This document shows positions 57,014 to 63,256 of a DNA stretch of 63,256 bases, one piece after another. Where the stretch lies: assembly GCA_030653385.1 (NCBI GenBank), contig JAURZM010000049.1, positions 1 through 63,256 on the forward strand, read 5' to 3'. This stretch comes from Rubrivivax sp. GTDB taxonomy: Bacteria; Pseudomonadota; Gammaproteobacteria; Burkholderiales; Burkholderiaceae_C. The translations under genes were made by a program, and so were the position numbers. Within the stretch, counting starts at the first letter, position 1. The number at the start of each line of letters is the position of its first letter. The notes under the pieces were generated by a model. The model saw nothing but the letters and a program-made list of their open reading frames with translations. It made no database searches and was not told the DNA's origin.

Positions 57014-57436
57014 TCAGGCTTCCAGGAGCTCGAAGCTGGTCGTGATCTCTGCCGTCTTGCCCAGCATGATGCTGGCCGAGCAATAACGTTCGTGCGAAAG
57101 CGCCACGGCGCGTTCGACGGCCGAGGCCGGCACACCGCGGCCGCTGACGACGAAGTGCATGTGGATCTTCGTGAACACCTTGGGGTCGGCCGGCGCCCGT
57201 TCCGAGGTGAGCCTGACCTGGCACCCGCGCACGTCGTGGCGGCCGCGCTTGAGGATCAGCACCACGTCGTAGGCCGTGCAGCCGCCCGTGCCGGCGAGCA
57301 CGGTTTCCATCGGACGCGGTGCCAGGTTGCGCCCGCCGCCGTCGGGCGCGCCGTCCATGGTGATGAAGTGCCCGCTGCCGGTCTCGGCAACGAAGCCCAT
57401 GCCGGTGCCCGGCATCCAGTTGATGGTGCATTCCAT
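57014..57436 (-). CDS. OsmC-family thiol peroxidase-like protein
   Basis: The 140-residue protein fits the OsmC/YhfA family: GGGRNLAPRPMETVLAGTGGCTAYD with a Cys at 53, and HERYCSASIML with a Cys at 119, the two positions expected for a peroxide-reducing pair. It begins MECTINWMPGTGMGF. It is divergent from the RNA gene and ilvA. Confidence 0.88.
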   Translation of the reverse strand: MECTINWMPGTGMGFVAETGSGHFITMDGAPDGGGRNLAPRPMETVLAGTGGCTAYDVVLILKRGRHDVRGCQVRLTSERAPADPKVFTKIHMHFVVSGRGVPASAVERAVALSHERYCSASIMLGKTAEITTSFELLEA

Positions 57437-57522
57437 GTCTCTGCTGCCCCTCGTTGGCGCACCGGAAAGCGGTGTGCCGCGTGTTTGGACTGGTCGCACT
57501 AGGCGCCGCTGCAACAAGCATA

Positions 57523-57550
57523 TTGCACCGCAGCATTCCGGTGATATATT
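57523..57550 (+). promoter_or_regulatory. Promoter of the RNA upstream of ilvA
   Basis: TTGCAC (57523-57528) and TATATT (57545-57550) are 16 bp apart, each close to consensus. A transcription start near 57557 would begin the structured RNA that ends at 57650. Confidence 0.7.
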
Positions 57551-57556
57551 GGCTTC

Positions 57557-57650
57557 ATCGGTGGCCGCTGAAAGCGCCACCGGCCGATTGTCTCCTCCAC
57601 CTCCAACAACGGTGGATTCGGCCCGGGGCCCCAAACCCCGGGCCCTTTTT
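57557..57650 (+). ncRNA. Small RNA (about 94 nt) or attenuated leader upstream of ilvA
   Basis: The stretch folds into three hairpins. The first pairs 57559-57565 with 57576-57582 (CGGTGGC/GCCACCG), the second pairs 57596-57601 with 57611-57616 (TCCACC/GGTGGA), and the third is an intrinsic terminator. Between hairpins 1 and 2 runs CU-rich TCTCCTCCACCTCC, which could pair with Shine-Dalgarno sequences, as C-rich antisense sRNAs do. It has its own promoter. No matching open frame is present. Either a trans-acting sRNA or an ilvA attenuator would fit; I favour the sRNA because the terminator is complete and the leader has no obvious antiterminator. Confidence 0.7.
57620..57650 (+). terminator. 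Intrinsic terminator of the ilvA-upstream RNA
   Basis: A perfect 9-bp stem (GGCCCGGGG with CCCCGGGCC) has a 7-nt loop and is followed by CTTTTT. It ends 75 bp before the ilvA ATG. Confidence 0.9.
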
Positions 57651-57725
57651 CTGTCCTGGCCGCGCCCGGGAGTGGCCCCGGGGCGCCGGCTTAACATTCT
57701 CGGTTCCCCTGCACCGAGCTCCACG

Positions 57726-59315
57726 ATGCCCGCTGGCCAGAACCCCTCCAAGAGCCCGGTCGTCGCGCCGCCGGCACGTACCATGACGCCCAAGGGCCAG
57801 CGTTTCGCCGCGGCCTACCTCAAGCGGGTGCTCACGGCGCGCGTCTACGACGTGGCACGCGAAACGGCGCTGGAGCCGGCGCGCAACCTGTCGCGGCGCC
57901 TGGGCAACCACGTGCTGCTCAAGCGCGAGGACCAGCAGCCGGTGTTCAGCTTCAAGCTGCGCGGCGCCTACAACAAGATGGTGAACCTGCCGGCGGATGT
58001 GCTGGCGCGAGGCGTCATCTGCGCTTCGGCCGGAAACCACGCCCAGGGTGTGGCGCTGGCGGCGAAGAAACTGGGTTGCCGCGCCGTGGTGGTGATGCCG
58101 GTGACGACGCCGCGCCTGAAGGTCGACGCCGTGCAGGCACTCGGCGGCGAGGTCGTGCTGCACGGCGACAGCTATTCCGACGCCTACACGCATGCGGTCG
58201 AACTGCAGCAGCAGGGCGGCCTGAGCTTCGTGCACCCCTTCGACGACCCCGACGTCATCGCCGGCCAGGGCACGGTGGCGATGGAGATCCTGCGCCAGCA
58301 CCAGGGCCCGCTGGACGCCGTGTTCGTGGCCATCGGCGGCGGTGGCCTGGTCTCGGGCGTGGCCGCCTACATCAAGGCCGTGCGGCCCGAGGTGCGCGTG
58401 ATCGGCGTGCAGACGGTCGACTCCGACGCCATGCTGCAGTCGGTGAAGAAGGGCCGCCGCGTGACGCTGAAGGACGTGGGCCTCTTCTCCGACGGCACCG
58501 CGGTCAAGCTGGTGGGCGAAGAGACCTTCCGCATCGCCCGCGAGCTGGTCGACGACTACGTGGTCGTCGACACCGACGCGGTCTGCGCCGCCATCAAGGA
58601 CGTCTTCCAGGACACGCGCAGCGTGCTCGAACCCGCCGGCGCCTTGGGTGTGGCGGCCATCAAGCAGTACGTGGCCACGCACAAACTCACGGGGCAGACG
58701 CTGGTGGCCTTCACATGCGGCGCGAACATGAACTTCGACCGCCTGCGCTTCGTCGCCGAGCGTGCCGAGTTCGGCGAGCAGCGCGAGGCGCTGTTCGCGG
58801 TGACCATCCCCGAAGAGCGCGGCTCCTTCAAGCGCTTCTGCGAACTGATCGGCCCGCGCTCGGTGACCGCGTTCAACTACCGCAGCGGCGACGCGACGGC
58901 CGCGCTTGTCGTCGTCGGCCTGGCCATGCAGCGCCACGACGAGGCCGAGCGCATCGAGCGCAGCTTCGTCAGGCAGGGCTTTGCCACCGTCAACCTCACC
59001 GACGACGAACTGGCCAAGGAACACGTGCGCCACATGGTGGGCGGGCGCAGCGAACTGGCGCGCGACGAGCGCCTGTTCCGCTTCCAGTTCCCCGAGCGGC
59101 CGGGTGCGCTGATGCGCTTCCTGGACACCATGCACCCGGGCTGGAACATCAGCCTATTCCACTACCGCAACCAGGGTGCCGACTACGGCCGCATCCTGGT
59201 CGGCATCCAGGTGCCGCCAGGCGACGAGGCCGCTTTCGATCTCTTCCTGCGCACGCTGGCCTACCCGTGCACCGATGAGACACGCAACCCCCTGGTTGCG
59301 CTGTTCCTGAAGTAG
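57726..59315 (+). CDS. ilvA: Threonine dehydratase (IlvA type, with ACT-like domains)
   Basis: The protein has up to 529 residues. The PLP-binding Lys lies in FSFKLRGAYNKM, the phosphate loop is GGGGLVSGVA, and the C-terminal third has two ACT-like regulatory domains (AVTIPEERGSFKRFCELIGP; FQFPERPGALMRFLDTM). It deaminates threonine to 2-oxobutyrate for isoleucine and is normally inhibited by isoleucine. I used the ATG at 57726; an ATG at 57783 gives a 510-residue form nearer to E. coli IlvA. Confidence 0.94.
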   Translation: MPAGQNPSKSPVVAPPARTMTPKGQRFAAAYLKRVLTARVYDVARETALEPARNLSRRLGNHVLLKREDQQPVFSFKLRGAYNKMVNLPADVLARGVICASAGNHAQGVALAAKKLGCRAVVVMPVTTPRLKVDAVQALGGEVVLHGDSYSDAYTHAVELQQQGGLSFVHPFDDPDVIAGQGTVAMEILRQHQGPLDAVFVAIGGGGLVSGVAAYIKAVRPEVRVIGVQTVDSDAMLQSVKKGRRVTLKDVGLFSDGTAVKLVGEETFRIARELVDDYVVVDTDAVCAAIKDVFQDTRSVLEPAGALGVAAIKQYVATHKLTGQTLVAFTCGANMNFDRLRFVAERAEFGEQREALFAVTIPEERGSFKRFCELIGPRSVTAFNYRSGDATAALVVVGLAMQRHDEAERIERSFVRQGFATVNLTDDELAKEHVRHMVGGRSELARDERLFRFQFPERPGALMRFLDTMHPGWNISLFHYRNQGADYGRILVGIQVPPGDEAAFDLFLRTLAYPCTDETRNPLVALFLK

Positions 59316-59361
59316 CGGGCAGCGCCTGCCGGGCCGGCGGTGCTCGCTACACTCGCCGGCC

Positions 59362-60456
59362 ATGGCGTCATCGAACCGTTCGCTGGTCTCCCCGACCACC
59401 AATCCGCAGCTCGAAGCGGCGCTGCGCGAGAAGCTGCGGCGTCGCAACGAGGTCGGCGGCAGCCTGGGTGAACTCGAGCCGCTGGCCATACGCATCGGCC
59501 TGATGCAGAACACGCTGCGGCCGAGCTTCTCCGAGCCCCAGCTGCTGGTGTTCGCGGCCGACCACGGCATCGCCGTCGACGGCATCCGCGACACGCACGG
59601 CCGCACGACGCACGAAACGGTCCGCCTGCTGCTGCGCAGGCAGCTGCCGCTGACGGTGTTCGCGCACACGCAGCAGCTCGAGCTGACGGTCGTCGACTGC
59701 GGCATGGCCGAGAGCCTGCCGCCGCACGAGCGGCTGCTGGTGCGAAAGATCGCCCACGCCACGCGCAACGCGCGCGCGGCCGCCGCGATGAGCCTGGAGC
59801 AGGCCCACGCCGGCATGCGCGCCGGCATGGAGATCGGCGACAAGCTGCGCGGCAACTGCACCTTGATGGCCGGCGTCGGCGTCGGTGCACACGAGAGCGC
59901 GGCGATGGTGCTGTCGCGCATGACCGACACGCCCGTGCGCGACCTCATCGTCAGCGGCCCGCACATGGACAAGGACGAGCTCGCGCACCTGATGATGGTG
60001 CTGCAGGCGGCGCAGGTCAGGCACCGAGATGTCGTCGACCCCATCGAGGTGCTGGCGGCCTTCGGCGGCTTCGAGGTCGCGGTGATGGTCGGCGTGATGC
60101 TGATGGCCGCCAGCAAGCGCCACCTGCTGATGGTCGACGGCGTCCCGGCCTGCGCGGCGCTGATGCTGGCCGCGCGGATTGCGCAGCCGGTCACCGACTA
60201 CTGCATGTTCTGCCGCAGCCACAGCCACCTGGGCCTGGACCAGGCGCTGAACCTGTTCCACGCCTCGGCGCTGCTGGAGCTCGGCATGGAAAGCACCGAC
60301 GGCACGGGCGCCACGCTGGCCTGGCCGATGGTGCGCAGCGCGGCCGCGCTGCTGACCGAGGTCGACGAAGGCGAGGGCGCCGAGTCCGCACCCGTCGATG
60401 CCGGGGCCGATAAGGGTACCGCGCCACCCTCGCCGTTCGGCGAAGCGCTTTACTGA
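59362..60456 (+). CDS. CobT-like phosphoribosyltransferase homologue with altered active-site motifs
   Basis: The 364-residue protein aligns with nicotinate-nucleotide--dimethylbenzimidazole phosphoribosyltransferase (CobT): GGSLGELEPLAIRIGLMQ, VFAADHGIAVDG, and a C-terminal TDGTGATLAWPMV. Two motifs differ from classical CobT. GEMGIGNTT reads AGVGVGAHE near 170-178, and the catalytic Glu of the GEGTGA motif is Asp (residue 313). No cobalamin genes are nearby. It may use another base or substrate, or have lost classical activity. Confidence 0.75.
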   Translation: MASSNRSLVSPTTNPQLEAALREKLRRRNEVGGSLGELEPLAIRIGLMQNTLRPSFSEPQLLVFAADHGIAVDGIRDTHGRTTHETVRLLLRRQLPLTVFAHTQQLELTVVDCGMAESLPPHERLLVRKIAHATRNARAAAAMSLEQAHAGMRAGMEIGDKLRGNCTLMAGVGVGAHESAAMVLSRMTDTPVRDLIVSGPHMDKDELAHLMMVLQAAQVRHRDVVDPIEVLAAFGGFEVAVMVGVMLMAASKRHLLMVDGVPACAALMLAARIAQPVTDYCMFCRSHSHLGLDQALNLFHASALLELGMESTDGTGATLAWPMVRSAAALLTEVDEGEGAESAPVDAGADKGTAPPSPFGEALY

Positions 60457-60578
60457 AGCCCGCGTCTGCGAGCCCGGAAGGGTTTGCACGGCGGGCAAGG
60501 GCCCGACAGGGACTTCACCCAGGGGGCCTGAACTGCGACGTGCGTCGGGGGCCGGGCTTGCCGCCGAGGCCCGAGGCC

Positions 60579-61193
60579 TCAGCGCGTCGGCGCGCCCTGC
60601 GGTGGCATGGCCAACGGCGGCGGCGGCGGCTCGGTGTCGGGCTCCACCTGTTCCACCTGCACCGGCGGGCGCGTGCTCAACCCGCTGGGGGGCTGCCGCA
60701 TCGGGCGCATGGGGGGTGCTGCGCCGCTGCCCAGTGCGGGCAGCACACCCGTGGCCGCCGGCGCGGGCGGCGCCAGGTTCAGCGCCACCGCGGCGGCGCC
60801 ATCGCGCGGGCCCAGGGTGGCGCCACGCGCGGCCACCGACTGCAGCACGGTCGTGCCGTCGACGACGGCGCCGACGCGGAAGGCCTTGGGCGGCTTGCCA
60901 TCGACGGCGATCAGCGCCAGCCCTTCCTTCGCGGCGCCCGGCGGACGCGGGCTGACGACACCGATGAGCTGGAATCGCGCATCGGCGGCGGGCTCATCGG
61001 CTGCGGCGACCGCGGGCGGGGGCGGGTCAGCGCCGAGCAGGCGGGTGAGGTCTCCGCGCAAGGCCACGGTCGGGGCGGCCGTCTGCGTGTGCGGCGGCGC
61101 CGCGGGCGGCGTCACGAAGACCTTGAAAGCCCAGAACAGGGCGCTGCCCGCGGCCAGCGCCCACACCCCACCTGTCCACCAGCGTGCCGACAT
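60579..61193 (-). CDS. gspC: Type II secretion protein GspC
   Basis: The 204-residue protein has one N-terminal membrane helix (about 6-26), a linker, and the GspC HR domain (ARFQLIGVVSPRPPGAAKEG; ALIAVDGKPPKAFRVGAVVDG). It connects the inner-membrane platform with the secretin GspD. It is divergent from gspG, the usual arrangement in Burkholderiales. A Pro-rich tail follows the HR domain, and no PDZ domain is present. Confidence 0.87.
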   Translation of the reverse strand: MSARWWTGGVWALAAGSALFWAFKVFVTPPAAPPHTQTAAPTVALRGDLTRLLGADPPPPAVAAADEPAADARFQLIGVVSPRPPGAAKEGLALIAVDGKPPKAFRVGAVVDGTTVLQSVAARGATLGPRDGAAAVALNLAPPAPAATGVLPALGSGAAPPMRPMRQPPSGLSTRPPVQVEQVEPDTEPPPPPLAMPPQGAPTR

Positions 61194-61267
61194 CGGACGA
61201 TTATGATTCAAGCGATGCGGCCGGCCCGGCCTGCAACCCGACCTTGCGCGCCCCCGCGGCGACCCAC

Positions 61268-61753
61268 ATGACCGCCTTGCCTTCCATCGCACGCCGCCCC
61301 TGGCCGCTCCGCGCCCGCGGGGCCGGTTTGACTTCGGCGAACCGGGCCCGCGCCGGTTTTACGCTCATCGAACTGCTCGTGGTGCTGGTGATCATCGGTG
61401 TGCTCGGCGCGCTGATCGTGCCCAACCTCTTCTCCAGCCTCGACGACGCGCGGGCCACCGCGGCGCGCACCGACATCAAGACGCTGGTCGAGTCGCTGAA
61501 GCGCTACAAGATCGACAACCAGCGCTACCCCAGCGCCGAACAGGGCCTGGACGCCCTGGTGCGCAAGCCTGCCGCCGGCCCCACGCCGCCGGCCTGGAAG
61601 CCCTACCTCGACAAGCTGCCTGCCGACCCCTGGGGCCGGCCCTACCAGTTCCTGAACCCGGGAGTCAACGGCGAGATCGATGTCTTCAGCTTCGGCGCCG
61701 ACGGCCAGCCGGGCGGCGAAGGCGTCAATGCCGACATCGGTTCCTGGCAGTAG
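61268..61753 (+). CDS. gspG: Type II secretion major pseudopilin GspG
   Basis: The 161-residue prepilin has the GspG cleavage motif RAG-FTLIELLVVLVIIGVLGA and the typical calcium-site C-terminus (YPSAEQGLDALVRKP; DPWGRPYQFLNPGVNGEIDVFSFGADG). Its leader (about 30 residues) is long and contains an extra AGLT stretch. The gene overlaps gspH by 26 bp. Confidence 0.95.
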   Translation: MTALPSIARRPWPLRARGAGLTSANRARAGFTLIELLVVLVIIGVLGALIVPNLFSSLDDARATAARTDIKTLVESLKRYKIDNQRYPSAEQGLDALVRKPAAGPTPPAWKPYLDKLPADPWGRPYQFLNPGVNGEIDVFSFGADGQPGGEGVNADIGSWQ

Positions 61754-62240
61754 GGCCACGCGGCCACGCAGCGGGCGCCGGCGCTTCGTCGCGCGCGGCT
61801 TCACGCTGCTCGAACTGCTCATCGTCGTGGCCATCGTCGCGGTCTCGGCCGGCCTCATCGCGCTGAGCCTGCGCGACGGTGACGAGGCCCGGCTGGAGGA
61901 AGAGGGCGCGCGCCTGAGCGCGCTGCTGGAGATGGCGCGTGCCGAGGCGCGCGTGGCCGGCGTGCCCGTGCACTGGGTGCCACGCGAAGACGACGGTGCC
62001 GACCCCGACACTGCCGTGCAGTTCCGCTTCGTCGGGCTGTCGCCGCTGCAACCGCTGCCCACGCGCTGGCTCGACACGGCCACACGTGCCCAGGTGGTGG
62101 GGGCGGCCACCGTGCTGCTGGGGCCCGAGGCCATCCTGCCACCGCAGCGCATCGTGTTGCGGCTTGCCGGCAAGCGGCTCGAACTCGCCAGCGACGGCCT
62201 GGGCCCCTTCGCCGTGGCGCTGCCGCCGGCCACGCCCTGA
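61728..62240 (+). CDS. gspH: Type II secretion minor pseudopilin GspH
   Basis: The 170-residue protein has the prepilin motif ARG-FTLLELLIVVAIVAVSAGLIAL and a following Glu/Arg-rich helix (RLEEEGARLSALLEMARAEARVAG), as GspH has. The start at 61728 lies within gspG. It should sit at the tip complex of the pseudopilus with GspI, J and K. Confidence 0.9.
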   Translation: MPTSVPGSRATRPRSGRRRFVARGFTLLELLIVVAIVAVSAGLIALSLRDGDEARLEEEGARLSALLEMARAEARVAGVPVHWVPREDDGADPDTAVQFRFVGLSPLQPLPTRWLDTATRAQVVGAATVLLGPEAILPPQRIVLRLAGKRLELASDGLGPFAVALPPATP

Positions 62241-62242
62241 CC

Positions 62243-62671
62243 GTGGTGATGCGCCAGCTTGGTTGGGCTGCGCCGAACCGGCCCCGAGAGGCCGGTTTGA
62301 CCGCGCCGAGTCGGTCCCGAGAGGCGGGTTTCACGCTCATCGAGGTGCTGGTGGCACTGGCCATCGTGGCCATCACGCTCGGTGCCGGGCTGCGTGCCGC
62401 CGGTGTGCTCACCGACAACGCGCAGCGCCTGAGCGACGTCATCGCGGCGCAGTGGTGCGCGGAGAACCAGCTCACCGGGCTGCGCATCAGCCGCGCTTTC
62501 CCGGGTGTCGGTGACGCGGATTTCGGCTGCGAACAGCTCGGCCGCAGCTACCCCGGCAAGCTGGTGACGCGGCCGACGCCCAACCCCAGCTTCCGCCGCG
62601 TCGACGCGGTGGTCAGCGACGCCGAGGGCCGGTCCTTGCTGACGCTGTCGACGGTGCTGGCGCGGCCATGA
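62243..62671 (+). CDS. gspI: Type II secretion minor pseudopilin GspI
   Basis: The 142-residue prepilin has the motif EAG-FTLIEVLVALAIVAITLGAGLRAAG and the GspI signature AAQWCAENQLTGLRI. GTG codons at 62243 and 62246 and an ATG at 62249 are all in frame; the ATG is also plausible. Its leader contains a tandem 33-bp duplication of the cleavage-site region. Confidence 0.92.
   Translation: MVMRQLGWAAPNRPREAGLTAPSRSREAGFTLIEVLVALAIVAITLGAGLRAAGVLTDNAQRLSDVIAAQWCAENQLTGLRISRAFPGVGDADFGCEQLGRSYPGKLVTRPTPNPSFRRVDAVVSDAEGRSLLTLSTVLARP
62270..62335 (+). repeat. 33-bp tandem duplication in the gspI leader
   Basis: Copies 62270-62302 and 62303-62335 differ at a few bases and encode APNRPREAGLT and APSRSREAGFT, so the peptidase recognition segment appears twice, once with Leu instead of Phe at the cut. 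Confidence 0.85.
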
Positions 62672-63256
62672 GGCAGGCGCGCACCGTGCCCGCATCGGCG
62701 GCCCGGCGCCGCGCCGGCGGCTTCACGCTCGTCGAGGTGCTTGTCGCACTGTTGATGATGGCGCTGCTGGCCGGCTTGTCGTGGCAGGCGCTGGACGGCG
62801 TGCTGCGCTCGCGCGACCACAGCCGCGTGTCCATCGACCGCACCGTGCGCCTGTCCACCGTGATGACGCAGTGGGACCAGGACCTGGCCGCCCTGCACGA
62901 GACGCTGGCCGTGCCGGCGCTGTCCTTCGACGGCCAGACGCTGCGGCTGACGCGGCGCGCCGAAGGTGGCGTGATGCTGGTGGCCTGGGGCCTGCGTGGC
63001 GGCCAGTGGCAACGCTGGACGAGCCTGCCTTACGTACGCACCGGCGAACTGCAGGAAGCCTGGCTGCGCAGCCAGCAGTTGCTCGGCAACGAGCCCGGCA
63101 CGGTGGTGCTGAGCGAAGGTGCCAGCCAGTGGCAGATCTACTTCGCCCGCGGTGGGCAGTGGAGCAACGCGCAGTCCACGGGCGACCTGGCGCTGCCCAT
63201 CGTGGCGCCGCCGCCGGCGGCCGCGGCCTCGCCGGCGAGCGGCGCCAGCGCGCCCA
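62668..63256 (+). CDS. gspJ: Type II secretion minor pseudopilin GspJ (partial, runs off the window)
   Basis: At least 196 codons are present. The prepilin motif AGG-FTLVEVLVALLMMALLAGLSWQAL begins near residue 18, and GspJ features follow (TQWDQDLAALHET). The ATG overlaps the gspI stop codon. The 3' end, and presumably gspK and onward, lie outside the window. Confidence 0.9.
   Translation, partial: MRQARTVPASAARRRAGGFTLVEVLVALLMMALLAGLSWQALDGVLRSRDHSRVSIDRTVRLSTVMTQWDQDLAALHETLAVPALSFDGQTLRLTRRAEGGVMLVAWGLRGGQWQRWTSLPYVRTGELQEAWLRSQQLLGNEPGTVVLSEGASQWQIYFARGGQWSNAQSTGDLALPIVAPPPAAAASPASGASAP

Noticed and set aside
59316..59361. A cobalamin riboswitch before the CobT-like gene
   Set aside because: Only 46 bp separate the genes, too short for a cobalamin riboswitch, and no B12-box-like sequence is present.

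Overview
The window is GC-rich bacterial chromosome with tightly packed genes, many of which overlap by ATGA or GTGA. Gene content points to a betaproteobacterium of the order Burkholderiales, probably near the Rubrivivax/Leptothrix group. The evidence is the pilMNOPQ-aroK-aroB-dgt-gltB-gltD order, a betaproteobacterial mlaFEDACB operon, two OmpC-like porins of burkholderial type, PEP-CTERM proteins, and a gspC gene divergent from gspGHIJ. No rRNA, tRNA or CRISPR array was found.

Region 1 (1-14.8 kb) is mainly purine and ureide catabolism. After the first codons of an IS5-type transposase, a CPA1 antiporter and an OmpA-like lipoprotein come puuD and uraH (urate to OHCU) on the minus strand. 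They are divergent from a GntR/FCD regulator, puuE, a uraD-allantoate amidohydrolase fusion and an M20 hydrolase. A 22-bp palindrome lies in the divergent gap. An SsuA/TauA-type ABC transporter follows, with its binding-protein gene separated from the ATPase and permease genes by a small module (REP-like hairpin, outer-membrane barrel, lipoprotein hydrolase). A CDA-type deaminase and a lone ureD close the region. Together these genes would import a nitrogenous ring compound and turn urate into allantoate and beyond.

Region 2 (14.8-25.2 kb) holds two PEP-CTERM proteins, a gspA/gspB (ExeAB-like) pair, two paralogous exported beta-helix proteins, a trans-sulfuration-type PLP enzyme, and zwf-(beta-helix)-hexR with a HexR-type operator at the zwf start.

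Region 3 (25.1-40.9 kb, all minus strand) carries the Mla phospholipid transport operon, a TPR-GGDEF cyclase, gltD and gltB, a REP/RAYT relic that lacks its HUH motif, a dGTPase-like gene, aroB and aroK.

Region 4 (40.9-48.3 kb) is the pilMNOPQ operon. A large Ig-like lipoprotein gene lies between pilQ and aroK.

Region 5 (48.6-63.3 kb) contains mrcA, cyaY, lptM-lysA, two porins, a DUF3047 lipoprotein, coq7, an OsmC protein, a probable small RNA, ilvA, a divergent CobT-like protein, and the start of a type II secretion cluster (gspC divergent from gspG, H, I and partial J).

The observations most worth following are the RNA gene before ilvA, the CobT homologue with altered active-site motifs, the beta-helix protein embedded in the zwf-hexR operon, the exapted RAYT beside gltB, the uraD-allC fusion, and the lone ureD. 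All functions are read from sequence by eye; no database search was run.
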